Positions 8,441-17,653 of a stretch of 64,000 nucleotides of DNA are shown here, one piece after another (position 1 is the stretch's first letter; every line of letters begins with the position of its first letter). The notes below the pieces were generated by a model. It saw nothing but the letters and a program-made list of their open reading frames with translations, did no database searches and was not told the origin of the DNA. This DNA comes from Streptomyces tendae (GTDB taxonomy: Bacteria; Actinomycetota; Actinomycetes; Streptomycetales; Streptomycetaceae). The translations under genes were made by a program, and so were the position numbers. The DNA lies in NCBI RefSeq assembly GCF_014650435.1, contig NZ_BMUY01000001.1, positions 974,622 to 1,038,621 on the forward strand. Direction: 5' to 3'.

Positions 8441-9705
8441 CGGGCGTCCTCGGGCTTGGTCGGGTCGGTGACGGGCGCGGGGGCGGCCGCGGGCGGCGCC
8501 GGGGCCGCGGCGGGGGCCTGGGGCACCGGCGGGGCCTGGGGTGCCTGCTGCGCCGCGTACGGGTTGGCCGGCTGACCGCCCGGCACGGCACCGGGCGCCA
8601 CCGGGGCGCCGTACGGGCCCGCCGGGGCCTGGCCGGGCGCGCCCTGCGGCGCGGCGAAGGGCTGTCCGCCCTGCTGGGGCGGCGGCGGGGCGTACCAGTC
8701 GGGCTGACCCTGTCCCGGCACCGGCATCGGCGGCTGCGCGCCGGGCGGCAGGGGCTGCTGGAGCCCCGCCTTCTGGTCGGCGGTCGACCGGTAGTCCACG
8801 GCGCCCTGCGTCATGCGCATGTACGCCTCCTCCAGCGACGCCTGGTGCGGCGACAGCTCCCACAGCCGTACGTCGGCGTCGTGCGCGATGTCGCTGATCC
8901 GGGGGAGGGCGAGGCCGGTCACCCGCAGCGCGCCGTCCTGCTCGGGCAGCACGTGGCCGCCCGCCTCGGTCAGCGCCGAGGTCAGCTTCTCGCGCAGCTG
9001 GGGCTCGGTGTCCGGCGTCCGCACGCGCGCGAAGTCGGCGGAGTTGGCCGAGATGAAGTCCGTCACGCTCATGTCGGCCATCAGCTGGCCGCGCCCGATG
9101 ACGATCAGGTGGTCGGCGGTCAGCGCCATCTCGCTCATCAGGTGCGAGGAGACGAAGACGGTGCGGCCCTCCGCCGCGAGCGCCTTCATCAGGTTGCGCA
9201 CCCAGTGGATGCCCTCCGGGTCGAGGCCGTTGACCGGCTCGTCGAAGAGCAGCACCTGGGGGTCGCCGAGGAGCGCGGCGGCGATGCCCAGCCGCTGGCC
9301 CATGCCGAGGGAGAAGCCCTTGGAGCGCCGCTTGGCCACGTCCTGGAGGCCGACCACGCCGAGCACCTCGTCCACCCGGCGGGCCGGGATGCCGGACAGC
9401 TGGGCGAGGCTCAGCAGGTGGTTGCGGGCGGCCCGGCCCCCGTGCACCGCCTTGGCGTCCAGCAGCGCCCCGACGTGGCGCGCGGCGTTCGGCAGCCTGC
9501 GGTACGGGTGGCCGCCGATCGTCACGTGTCCCGCGGTGGGGTTGTCCAGGCCCAGGATCATCCGCATCGTCGTCGACTTGCCGGAGCCGTTGGGCCCCAG
9601 GAAGCCGGTGACGGCGCCGGGCCGCACCTGGAAGGAGAGGTTGTACACAGCGGTCTTGTCGCCGTATCGCTTGGTCAGGCCGACAGCCTCGATCATGCTC
9701 CGCAC
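8437..9705 (-). CDS. ABC transporter ATP-binding protein with Pro/Gln-rich tail
   Basis: A 422-residue ATPase. The nucleotide-binding domain occupies about residues 1-310: Walker A GPNGSGKST (37-45), signature FSLGMGQRLG (131-140), Walker B VLLFDEPVNG (151-160), and the switch His in SSHLMSE. It belongs to the DrrA/BcrA-like export group. Residues about 320-422 are a Pro/Gln/Ala/Gly-rich low-complexity tail with no known fold, longer than in the neighbouring paralogue. The GTG at 9705 (MRSMIEAVGL) and the ATG at 9696 (MIEAVGL) are both possible starts; neither has a clear ribosome site. It overlaps its permease by four bases. The paralogous pair starts 126 bases upstream. Confidence 0.9.
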   Translation of the reverse strand: MRSMIEAVGLTKRYGDKTAVYNLSFQVRPGAVTGFLGPNGSGKSTTMRMILGLDNPTAGHVTIGGHPYRRLPNAARHVGALLDAKAVHGGRAARNHLLSLAQLSGIPARRVDEVLGVVGLQDVAKRRSKGFSLGMGQRLGIAAALLGDPQVLLFDEPVNGLDPEGIHWVRNLMKALAAEGRTVFVSSHLMSEMALTADHLIVIGRGQLMADMSVTDFISANSADFARVRTPDTEPQLREKLTSALTEAGGHVLPEQDGALRVTGLALPRISDIAHDADVRLWELSPHQASLEEAYMRMTQGAVDYRSTADQKAGLQQPLPPGAQPPMPVPGQGQPDWYAPPPPQQGGQPFAAPQGAPGQAPAGPYGAPVAPGAVPGGQPANPYAAQQAPQAPPVPQAPAAAPAPPAAAPAPVTDPTKPEDAR

Positions 9706-9830
9706 CCATCGGAAGGTTCAGGGACAGCAGGGCACACGCCCCCGTAAGGGTTAGGAGGATATCCAGGCGCTGACGGTTCCGTTCAAGCGCGGGCAAAATC
9801 CGACGCCGTACGGAGGCCGGACGGAGGGGG

Positions 9831-10601
9831 TCAGGCGTCCCGCCGCTTCAGCACCGCGTACCCGCCCACGAGTGCCGCGATCACCCACAGTGCCATGATC
9901 CCGAGGCCGCCCCACGGCCCGTACGGCACGTCGTCGTCGATCGGCGTGACCACCTGCATGATCTTGCTACCGGCCTGGTCGGGCAGGAACCGGCCGACCT
10001 TCTCCGTCGCCGGGACGTTGCCCAGGATGTTGGAGATCAGGAAGAAGAACGGCATCAGGATGCCCAGCGACAGCATCGGGGAGCGCAGCATCGCGGCCAC
10101 GCCCATCGAGAACATCGCGATCAGGGTCATGTAGAGGCCGCCGCCGAACACCGCGCGGAGCACGCCGGGGTCGCCGATCGACGCCTTGAGGTCGCCGAGC
10201 ATCGCCTGGCCGAGGAAGAACGTGGCGAAACTGGTGACCATGCCCACGATCAGGGCCAGGGCGGTGGCCACCGCGATCTTGCTGAACAGGAAGGTGCCGC
10301 GCTTCGGCACGGCGGCCAGCGAGGTGCGGATCATCCCGGAGCTGTACTCGTTGCCCACGACGAGCACCCCGAACACGATCATCGCCAGCTGGCCGAGGCT
10401 GGTGCCGGCGAAGCTGATGAAGGTCGGGTCGAAGGAGAGCTGGTCGCGCCGGCTCATGTCGCCGAACTCGTTCTTCGACAGGGCCGAGATCAGCATGCCG
10501 AGGGCGATGGTGACGACCACGGCGAGGCCCAGCGTCCACACCGTGGACGCGACCGACCGGATCTTGGTCCACTCGGACCGGACGACCTGTGTCGCCGCCA
10601 T
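9831..10601 (-). CDS. ABC transporter permease, second copy
   Basis: A 256-residue ABC-2 type permease with about six spans. It begins MAATQVVRSEWTKIRSVAST, the same SEWTKI(K/R)SV segment as in the first permease but without its Pro-rich N-terminus. The loop GNEYSSGMIRTSLAAVPKRG matches SEYGTGMIRTTMTACPSRG in the paralogue, supporting duplication. It ends GGYAVLKRRDA. The start at 10601 lies two bases after the stop of its ATPase gene, so expression is coupled. The exported substrate is not evident. Confidence 0.9.
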   Translation of the reverse strand: MAATQVVRSEWTKIRSVASTVWTLGLAVVVTIALGMLISALSKNEFGDMSRRDQLSFDPTFISFAGTSLGQLAMIVFGVLVVGNEYSSGMIRTSLAAVPKRGTFLFSKIAVATALALIVGMVTSFATFFLGQAMLGDLKASIGDPGVLRAVFGGGLYMTLIAMFSMGVAAMLRSPMLSLGILMPFFFLISNILGNVPATEKVGRFLPDQAGSKIMQVVTPIDDDVPYGPWGGLGIMALWVIAALVGGYAVLKRRDA

Positions 10602-10603
10602 GC

Positions 10604-11608
10604 TCAACCCCTCTTCCAGTCGCTGCCCCACGGCTGCTGCGGAGGCTGCCCCGGTGGCTGTTGCTGCTGCTGCGGCACCGCGCCGGGCGGCTGCCCGTCG
10701 TGCGCGTGGTACTCCACGGACTCCGCGGTCAGCTGCATGAACGCCTCCTCCAGCGAGGCGCGCTGCGGGCTCAGCTCGTGCAGTACGATCTGCTGCCGCG
10801 CCGCCAGCTCGCCGACCGCCTCCGACTTGTCGCCGTCCACCTCCAGCACCCCGTCGGCCGCCTCGACGACCGGGACACCGGCGCCGTGCAGCGCGTCGAG
10901 CAGCTGCTCGCGCTGCGGGGTGCGGATCCGGACGTAGCTGCGCGAGTTCTCCGCGATGAACTCGGCCATCGAGGTGTCCGCGAGGAGCCTGCCCTGGCCG
11001 ATGACCACCAGGTGGTCGGCGGTCAGCGCCATCTCGCTCATCAGGTGGGAGGAGACGAAGACCGTACGGCCCTGGGAGGCCAGGGTCTTCATCAGGTTGC
11101 GGATCCAGTGGATGCCCTCGGGGTCCAGGCCGTTGACCGGCTCGTCGAACATCAGGATCCGCGGGTCGCCGAGCAGCGCGCCCGCGATGCCGAGCCGCTG
11201 CCCCATGCCGAGGGAGAAGCCCTTGGTCTTCTTCCTGGCGACCGCCGAGAGCCCGACCGTGTCCAGGACCTCGCGTACCCGGCTCGCCGGGATGCCGTTG
11301 CTCTGCGCGAGGCACAGCAGGTGGTTGTAGGCGCTGCGCCCGCCGTGCCACGCCTTGGCCTCGAGCAGCGCACCGATGTACGTCAGCGGGTCCTTGAGCT
11401 GGTCGTAGTGCTTGCCGTCGATCCGCACGTCCCCGGCGGTCGGCCGGTCCAGGCCCAGCACCATCCGCATGGTCGTCGACTTGCCCGCGCCGTTGGGGCC
11501 GAGGAAGCCCGTGATGATGCCGGGTCTGACGGTGAAGGAGAGATTGTTGACCGCCACCTTCTCGCCGTACCGCTTGGTCAGCCCCTCGAGCTCGATCATG
11601 GCGCCCAC
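10604..11608 (-). CDS. ABC transporter ATP-binding protein, second copy
   Basis: A 334-residue ATPase. Walker A is GPNGAGKST, the signature FSLGMGQRLG, and Walker B ILMFDEPVNG. The sequence is strongly similar to the ATPase at 8437-9705 over the nucleotide-binding domain. The C-terminal tail is short and Pro/Gln-rich, including a run of five Gln. The GTG at 11608 (MGAMIELEG) and the ATG at 11599 (MIELEG) are alternative starts. It is the first gene of the pair and is followed two bases later by its permease. About 100 bases separate it from the filP stop, with no clear terminator. Confidence 0.9.
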   Translation of the reverse strand: MGAMIELEGLTKRYGEKVAVNNLSFTVRPGIITGFLGPNGAGKSTTMRMVLGLDRPTAGDVRIDGKHYDQLKDPLTYIGALLEAKAWHGGRSAYNHLLCLAQSNGIPASRVREVLDTVGLSAVARKKTKGFSLGMGQRLGIAGALLGDPRILMFDEPVNGLDPEGIHWIRNLMKTLASQGRTVFVSSHLMSEMALTADHLVVIGQGRLLADTSMAEFIAENSRSYVRIRTPQREQLLDALHGAGVPVVEAADGVLEVDGDKSEAVGELAARQQIVLHELSPQRASLEEAFMQLTAESVEYHAHDGQPPGAVPQQQQQPPGQPPQQPWGSDWKRG

Positions 11609-11709
11609 GCTAGAACGGGACGAGGCCCGCTGCCACCCCAGTGACAGAAGGCCTCGCCCTTCCTCGTACGTATTCAGCAGGCGTTCGCCCCCGCGTGGGC
11701 CGAACCGCC

Positions 11710-12642
11710 TCAGCGGGACTGCTGGGCAGGCACCCCGCGGGAGACCGGCTCGTCCTCGACCGCCGGAGCGGCGGCCACCGCGGCACCCGTGAGGGACGCC
11801 AGCATCTCGCGCACGTTGGTCAGCTGCGCGTTGATGGAGTCGCGGCGGTTGGTGAGGGCGGCCAGCTCGCGCTCCGACTCCGAACGGATGCGGTCGGCCT
11901 TGGCGTTGGCGTCGGCCACGATGTCCTCGGACTGGCGCTGCGCCGTCTCCACGGTCTGGCGGGCCCGGCGCTCGGCGTCCGTGCGCAGCTTCTCCGCCTC
12001 CAGGCGCAGCTGCTCCGCGCGGTGCTCGATCTCCGCGAGCCGCTTCTCGGCCTTGGCCTGACGGGAGGCCAGGTCCCGCTCGGACTGCTCGCGGCGCTTG
12101 GCGAGGTTCGTCTCGAAGTCGGCGGCGGCCTGCGCGGCCTTGGCGCGGGTCTCCTCGAAGAGCGCGTCGGCCTCGTCGCGCTTGGACTGCGCGTCCTTCT
12201 GCGCCTCGGAGCGCAGCTGGGAGGCGTCGCCCTTGGCCTTCTCGACAATCCGGACGCCCTCGTCCTCGGCCTTGGCCTTGCGCTCGGCGGCGTACGACTC
12301 CGCGTCGTTGCGCACCTGCTGGGCCGAGGACTCGGCCAGCTCACGGTGCTGCTCGGCCGCGCGACGGGCCTCCTCGCGCAGGTCCTTCGCCTCTTCCTCG
12401 GCGAGCCGCAGGATCTTCTCGACCCGGGCGCCGAGACCGGCGTACGACGGCTCGGCGTCGTTGACCTGGGCCTGGGCGTTCTGGGTCTCGAGGTGGAGCT
12501 CCTCGATGCGCTTTTCCAGAGCGGTGATGCGGGCGAGAGCGCTGTCACGGTCGGAGACGAGCTTGGAGATGCGTTCGTCCACCTGAGCGCGGTCGTACCC
12601 ACGCCGCACAAGCTCGAAGCCGTAGGGGGAAGTGTCGCTCAT
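11710..12642 (-). CDS. filP: FilP, intermediate-filament-like coiled-coil protein
   Basis: A 310-residue protein that is coiled coil along nearly its whole length. In Streptomyces, FilP forms cytoplasmic filaments behind the hyphal tip, interacts with DivIVA and Scy, and gives hyphae stiffness (established for S. coelicolor SCO5396). The start MSDTSPYGFELVRRGYDRAQ is the conserved head, which resembles the DivIVA N-terminal motif; it fixes the start at 12642 and gives exactly the known length. Residues about 30-270 are rich in Ala/Glu/Arg/Lys heptads. The frame is open upstream to 12780 but that part is not coil-like. The scy gene lies upstream on the same strand with about 200 bases between, so filP probably has its own promoter there. 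Confidence 0.96.
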   Translation of the reverse strand: MSDTSPYGFELVRRGYDRAQVDERISKLVSDRDSALARITALEKRIEELHLETQNAQAQVNDAEPSYAGLGARVEKILRLAEEEAKDLREEARRAAEQHRELAESSAQQVRNDAESYAAERKAKAEDEGVRIVEKAKGDASQLRSEAQKDAQSKRDEADALFEETRAKAAQAAADFETNLAKRREQSERDLASRQAKAEKRLAEIEHRAEQLRLEAEKLRTDAERRARQTVETAQRQSEDIVADANAKADRIRSESERELAALTNRRDSINAQLTNVREMLASLTGAAVAAAPAVEDEPVSRGVPAQQSR

Positions 12643-12849
12643 GGGGTTCCTGTCGAAAGAGACCGGGTGAGGTGATAGAGGGAATCCTAGGCGCCAATGC
12701 GGTGTGTCATCGAGCGGATGCACGTTTGATACGGAGAATGACACCTCTTTTGAGTGGCTGACCCTCGGATGGCTTGCCAAAGCCTCGGGCAGGGGTCCCG
12801 TCGGGACTCGGCCAAAGATCTCCAGCAGACACCCAAACCACCCCGAATG

Positions 12850-15800
12850 CTAGCTGTCTGACGACTTGCCACCCGAACGTGGGGCGCCCACCGTCGCTCC
12901 GGCCTTCACCCCGTTGTCCTTCGCGCCCCCGGGCGCCTCGAACGACTCCAGCGCCTCCAGGACGTCCTGCACCCGGGAGATCTCCGCGTTGATGTCCTCG
13001 CGGCGCCGGACCAGCACCTCCAGCTCGCGCTTGCCCTCGTCGACCGTGGCCCGGGCCTCGCGGACCGCCTCGGCCTTCAGCTCCTCGGCCTCGCGGACCA
13101 GGGTGGCCTTCTTCTGCTCGGCCTCCTTGAGCAGCCCCTCGGCCTTCTTGACGGCGGCGATGCGCACCTTGCCGGCCTCGGAGTTGGCCTCCGACACCAG
13201 CTCCTTCGCCTTCGCCTCCGCCTTGGCGAGCTGCTCCTCGGCGGCCTTGATGAGCGCGTCGCAGCGGTCGCCGGCCGACTTCATCGTCTCGGCGGCCTCG
13301 CGGCGGGCCCGCTCGTGCAGCTCCTCGATCTCGGAGGTGAGCCGCTCGCGCAGCTCCTCCGCGCGCTCCCTTATGGCGGTCGCGTCCCGGCGGGCGCCGA
13401 CCAGCAGCTCGTCCGCGTCCGTACGGGCCTTCTCCACCCGGGTGTTGCCCTCGACCGTCGCCTCCTGGACGATCCGGTCGGCCTCCGCACGGGCCGCGCC
13501 GACCATCGTGTCGGCCTGCGACTCGGCGTCCGCGGTGGTCTTCTGGGCCTGCTGCTGCGCCTCGGTGAGCAGCTTGTCGGCCTCGGCGGTGGTCTCCGTG
13601 ATGAGCGTGTCGACCTGCTCGGCGGCCTCCGAACGCCGCTTGTTGGCGTCCTTGCGGGCCTCGTCGAGGGTGCGCTCGGCCTCCTCGCGGGCCGCCGTGG
13701 TGACCCGCTCGGCCTCCGCCGCCGCCTCGCGCCGGACCCGGTCCGCCTCGGTGCGCAGCCGCTCGGCGTGCTGCTGCGCGGAGCCGACCGTGTCGGCGGC
13801 CTCGGCCCGCAGCCGCTCCGCCTCCCCGGTGGCGTCCGACATCAGCTGCTCGGCCCGGGCGCCCGCCTCGGCCCGTACCCGCTCGGCCTCGGCGATCGTC
13901 TCGGTGCGCAGCCGCTCCGCCTCGGTGGCCGCCTCGGTCCTGACCCGCTCGGACTCGCTCGCCGCCTCGGCGGTGACGCGCTCCGCCTCCGCGAGCGTCT
14001 CCGTGCGGAGCCGGTCGGTGTCGGCCGCCGTCTCGATGGTGAGCCGCTCCGCCTCGGAACGCGCCTCGGTGATCAGGGCGTCCGCCTGCGTCGCCGCGTC
14101 GGACCGGATGCGGTTGGCGTCCTCGCGGGCGTCCGCCCGGGTGCGCGACGCGGACTGCTCGGCCTCGGCGATGGCGTCGGATGCCTCCGTGCGCACCCGC
14201 TGGGCGTGCTCGGAGACGTCCGCGCGGATCCGGTCGGCCTCCGTGATGGCCTCGGACACGGTCCGCTCGGCCAGCGTCTTGGCGGCCTCGGTCTCCTCCT
14301 GCGCCTCGCGCCTGAGCCGTCCGGCGTCCTCGCTCGCCCGCTCCCGCTCGGCGTAGGCGTCGGCGCGGACCCGGTCCGCCTCCTCCTGCGCCTCGGTCCG
14401 GGTGCGCTCCGCGGCGTGCTCGGCGGCGCTGCGCAGCCCGGTGATCTCCTCCTGGGCCTGTTCGTGCAGCCCGGCGACCGACTCCCGTACCTGCGCCGCG
14501 TGCTGCTCGGCGGCCGACACCATCTCGGTGGCGCGCCGGTCGGCCTCCTCGACCAGCCGGACCGCCTCGGCCTGCGCCTCCTCCACACGGTTGCGCGCCG
14601 AGGCCAGCAGCTCCTCGCTCTGCTCGCGGGCCCGCTCGCGCTCCTGGTCCGCCTCCTGCCGGGCCGAGCCGAGCAGTTCCTCCGCCTCGCGGCGGCGCCG
14701 GGCGGCCTCCTCCTGGGCGGCGGCCAGCGCCTCCGACGCCTCGGCGGCGATGCGCTCGGCGGCACTCTGCGCCTCCGCCCGCACCCGGTCGGCGCTCTCC
14801 TGCGCCTCCGACTTCAGCCGCTCCGCCTCGCTCGCGGCCTCCGAGCGCAGCCGTACCGCGACGGACTCGCCCTCCGCGCGGGAGGCGGACGCGTCCGCGG
14901 CGGCCTCGGTGCGCAGCCGCTCGGCCTCCGTCTCCGCCTGCTGCTGGAGCGTACGAATCCGCTCCGCGGCCTCCGCGCGCAGCCGCTCGCTCTCCTCGGC
15001 CGCCTCGCGGCGGATCCGCTCGCCCTCCTCGCGGGCCTCGCCCAGCGCCTCCTCGGCGGCGGTGCGGCGCTCCTCGGCCTCGGTGTGCAGCCGCGTCAGC
15101 TCCTCGGCGGCCTCCGCCTTGCGGGCCTCGACGGCGCGCTCGGTCTCCTCGCGCAGCTCACGGGCCGCCCGCTCGGCCTCCGCCTGGAGCTCCTCCACCC
15201 GCTCGGCGGCCTCGGCGCGGTGCCGCTCGGCCTCCGCGCGGGTGCGCTCCAGGGTCTCCTCGGCCTGCCGGCGCAGGGTCGTCGCCCGCTCGATCGCCTC
15301 GGTGCGGACCTTCTCGCTGTCCGCCGTCGCGGTCTGCCGCAGCTCGTCCGCGTCCGCCTTGGCCTTGGACAGCAGCTCCTCGGCGGTCTTCGCCGCCTCC
15401 TCGATCTGCGCCACGGCCTCCTTGCGGGCCTCGGCGCGGATCTTCTCGCCCTCGGCGACCGCGTCCGCCCGCAGCTGCTCGGCCTCGCCGCGCAGCCGGC
15501 GCGCCTCCTCCTGCAGCTCGACCGTCTTGGCGCGGTACTCCTTGGTGTCGTCCTTCGCCGCGCCCTTGAGCTCCTCGGCGATGTCGTGCGCCTCGGCACG
15601 CAGTCGGTCCGCCTCGGTCTCGGCCTCGGTGCGGATCCGCTCGGCCTCCTCGGTGGCGGCCTTCGTGGTCCGCTTGGCGTCCTCCGACGCCTTGTTCAGC
15701 ACGTCCTCGGCCGTCTTGGCCGCCTTGGACAGCTGGGTGGCCGACTCCTCGGCGGTGATCGTGCGGGCCTTCTCGGCGGCCTCGGCGACGATCCGCTCGG

Positions 15801-16830
15801 CCTCGGCGCGGGCGTCCGCGACCACCTGCTCGGCCTCGGACCGGGTGCTCTCCGCGTCCTTGGTGGCCTCGCCGACCAGCCGGGCGACCTGCTCCTTGGC
15901 GGTACGGGTGCGCTGCTCGTTGGTCGCCTCGGCGCTCGACAGCGCCTTGGCCGCGGCCTCCTCGGCCTCGGCGACCACCTTCTCCGCCTCGGCCTGCGCC
16001 TTGCGCAGCGCCTCCTCGGCCTCGGACATGCGCTGCTCGGCGGCCCGGCTCAGCTCCTGGACCTCGCGCCGGGTGGACTCCGACTCGGTGGCGGTGGAGC
16101 TGCGCAGCTGCTCGGCGTGGTCGGTGGCCTCCTGGGCCTGCGTGGAGGCGGCGTTCAGCAGCCGCTCGGCGTCGGTGCGGGCCCGGCGCAGGATCTGCTC
16201 GGCCTCGGTGCGGGCGCTCTCCGCGTCGCTCCGCAGCCGCTGACGGGCCTCGGCGGTCAGCCGCTCCGCCTCCGCGCGGGCCGCGCTCATGGCCTGCTCG
16301 GCCTCCGCGCGGGACTCGTCGAGCAGGCGCCTGGCCTGCTGCTCGGTGCGGGCGCGCAGCTGCTCGGCCCAGGCCACGTTCTCGTTGACGTGCGACTCGA
16401 CGGTCTGCCGGCGCTCGGCCAGCTCCTGGTCCAGCTGCTGGCGGCGGGTCACCGCCTCCTGGTGCAGCTCGGCCTGGAGCCGGGCGGCCTGCTCGGCGTG
16501 CTCCTGGAGGATCCGCTGGGTCTGCGCCCGGGCCTGGCTCAGCTCCCGCTCCGCGTCGGCGCGCAGCTGGTCGGCCTGCGTCTGCGCGTTGCGCAGCAAC
16601 TGCTCGGCCTGGTACCCGATGTCGCCGCCGTCGAAGGCGGGCCGGGACATGATGGTGCGCCGCGCCTCGTGCAGCTTGGCGCGCAGCACCTCGACCTGGT
16701 AGCCGAGGTCCTCGGCGTGCTGGATCGCCTTTTCCCGCTCGGTCTTCAGCCGCTTCATCTCGGCCTCGAACCGAGAGAGGTGGTCGACGTCAGCCGCCGG
16801 CTCTCGCTCCTGGCTCTCGTAGCCCCGCAC
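12850..16830 (-). CDS. scy: Scy, giant coiled-coil polarity protein
   Basis: A 1326-residue protein that scaffolds the tip-organising centre with DivIVA and FilP and controls branching (known for S. coelicolor SCO5397). A short N-terminal coil (LSRFEAEMKRLKTEREKAIQ) is followed by about 1100 residues of Ala/Glu/Arg-rich coil built from a degenerate 51-residue, hendecad-based repeat. Recurrent units read AEAERxRxEA or AxExAERLRxEA. The C-terminus ends in a non-coil Gly/Ser tail, GGKSSDS. GTG 16830 is preferred: it gives the published length. A TTG ten codons upstream (16860) is the alternative. Its very biased codons leave long open frames on the other strand, which are not genes. Confidence 0.95.
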   Translation of the reverse strand: MRGYESQEREPAADVDHLSRFEAEMKRLKTEREKAIQHAEDLGYQVEVLRAKLHEARRTIMSRPAFDGGDIGYQAEQLLRNAQTQADQLRADAERELSQARAQTQRILQEHAEQAARLQAELHQEAVTRRQQLDQELAERRQTVESHVNENVAWAEQLRARTEQQARRLLDESRAEAEQAMSAARAEAERLTAEARQRLRSDAESARTEAEQILRRARTDAERLLNAASTQAQEATDHAEQLRSSTATESESTRREVQELSRAAEQRMSEAEEALRKAQAEAEKVVAEAEEAAAKALSSAEATNEQRTRTAKEQVARLVGEATKDAESTRSEAEQVVADARAEAERIVAEAAEKARTITAEESATQLSKAAKTAEDVLNKASEDAKRTTKAATEEAERIRTEAETEADRLRAEAHDIAEELKGAAKDDTKEYRAKTVELQEEARRLRGEAEQLRADAVAEGEKIRAEARKEAVAQIEEAAKTAEELLSKAKADADELRQTATADSEKVRTEAIERATTLRRQAEETLERTRAEAERHRAEAAERVEELQAEAERAARELREETERAVEARKAEAAEELTRLHTEAEERRTAAEEALGEAREEGERIRREAAEESERLRAEAAERIRTLQQQAETEAERLRTEAAADASASRAEGESVAVRLRSEAASEAERLKSEAQESADRVRAEAQSAAERIAAEASEALAAAQEEAARRRREAEELLGSARQEADQERERAREQSEELLASARNRVEEAQAEAVRLVEEADRRATEMVSAAEQHAAQVRESVAGLHEQAQEEITGLRSAAEHAAERTRTEAQEEADRVRADAYAERERASEDAGRLRREAQEETEAAKTLAERTVSEAITEADRIRADVSEHAQRVRTEASDAIAEAEQSASRTRADAREDANRIRSDAATQADALITEARSEAERLTIETAADTDRLRTETLAEAERVTAEAASESERVRTEAATEAERLRTETIAEAERVRAEAGARAEQLMSDATGEAERLRAEAADTVGSAQQHAERLRTEADRVRREAAAEAERVTTAAREEAERTLDEARKDANKRRSEAAEQVDTLITETTAEADKLLTEAQQQAQKTTADAESQADTMVGAARAEADRIVQEATVEGNTRVEKARTDADELLVGARRDATAIRERAEELRERLTSEIEELHERARREAAETMKSAGDRCDALIKAAEEQLAKAEAKAKELVSEANSEAGKVRIAAVKKAEGLLKEAEQKKATLVREAEELKAEAVREARATVDEGKRELEVLVRRREDINAEISRVQDVLEALESFEAPGGAKDNGVKAGATVGAPRSGGKSSDS

Positions 16831-17063
16831 TGCGCGGTCCCATCCGTCCCCTGGTCGCAAATCTTCCCGAACGAGCTCCGTCCGTCCGACGGACGGGGCC
16901 CCCGGGGAATGGTGTCAGATCAACGGCGGAGCATGTGCTGCTGCCCCGTCGCCCGCCCCCCGAAACACGACCCCGGCGGTCCCGGCGCCGGAGACGACAG
17001 GACCGGGTCACCCTGGACTGAGCGGCGACCGCACCCAACCCTACCGGCCCCTATGTACGAGGG

Positions 17064-17504
17064 TCAGTGCTCAGGTGACTCAACGGCCGCCGATGTGACC
17101 AGTTCTGTCAGTACGCCATGGCAGTCCTTGGGGTGCAGGAAGGTGATCCGCGACCCCATGGAACCGCGCCGGGGCTCGTCGTACAGAACGCGTACGCCCT
17201 TGCCCCGGATGTCCGCGGCGTCCGCGTCCACGTCCGCCGTGCCGAAGGCGATGTGGTGGACGCCCTCGCCGTTCTTCGCGAGCCACTTGCCGACCGCGGA
17301 GTCCTCGCGGGTGGGCTCCAGGAGCTGGAGGTACGAGGCGCCCCCGTCCGACGTATCGTTGATCTTGAGCATGGCCTCGCGCACGCCCTGCTCCTCGTTG
17401 ACCTCGGTGTGGAACACCTCGAAGCCGTAGGTGGCACGGTAGAACTCGACGGTCGCGTCGAGGTCGTGGCAGGCGATTCCGATGTGGTCGATTCGCGTCA
17501 GCAT
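17064..17504 (-). CDS. mce: Methylmalonyl-CoA epimerase
   Basis: A 146-residue vicinal-oxygen-chelate enzyme that interconverts (2R)- and (2S)-methylmalonyl-CoA. It links B12-dependent mutase flux with propionyl-CoA carboxylase and polyketide extender supply. The metal ligands expected from the Propionibacterium enzyme are present: H7 (RIDHIGIA), Q60 (YLQLLEP), H84 (GVHHIAF) and E134 (VLTELV). Length and start (ATG 17504) fit the family. It is divergent from the acetyl-CoA acetyltransferase gene across 149 bases. About 200 bases separate its stop from scy; that gap holds an 8-bp hairpin (16878-16896) which may be its terminator. Confidence 0.95.
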   Translation of the reverse strand: MLTRIDHIGIACHDLDATVEFYRATYGFEVFHTEVNEEQGVREAMLKINDTSDGGASYLQLLEPTREDSAVGKWLAKNGEGVHHIAFGTADVDADAADIRGKGVRVLYDEPRRGSMGSRITFLHPKDCHGVLTELVTSAAVESPEH

Positions 17505-17653
17505 GGTTTCAGTGCAGCGCTCCGGAGGTGGTTACGCAACGTGCGCGCGATCACACCGACAGCCCGGTGACGGGCGGGATACCGCTCAGTACATTCGAGT
17601 AAACCCTCGTTCACTCCTCGGCCTGTGCGGGCCGGAAAAGGGGACCGCAGCTC

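Noticed and set aside
12866..16702. CRISPR-like repetition in scy
   Set aside because: The repetition is coding (51-residue coiled-coil units), degenerate, and lacks spacer-repeat structure or cas genes.
16878..16896. Short hairpin CCGTCCGT-CCG-ACGGACGG upstream of scy
   Set aside because: It may be a terminator for the epimerase gene or part of the scy promoter; with only 8 bp in GC-rich DNA I did not list it as a separate feature.
13315..17430. Very long open frame opposite scy (over 1300 codons)
   Set aside because: It is the antisense of a strongly biased Ala/Glu/Arg coiled-coil gene; it has Leu/Gly/Arg low complexity and no ribosome site or family similarity.
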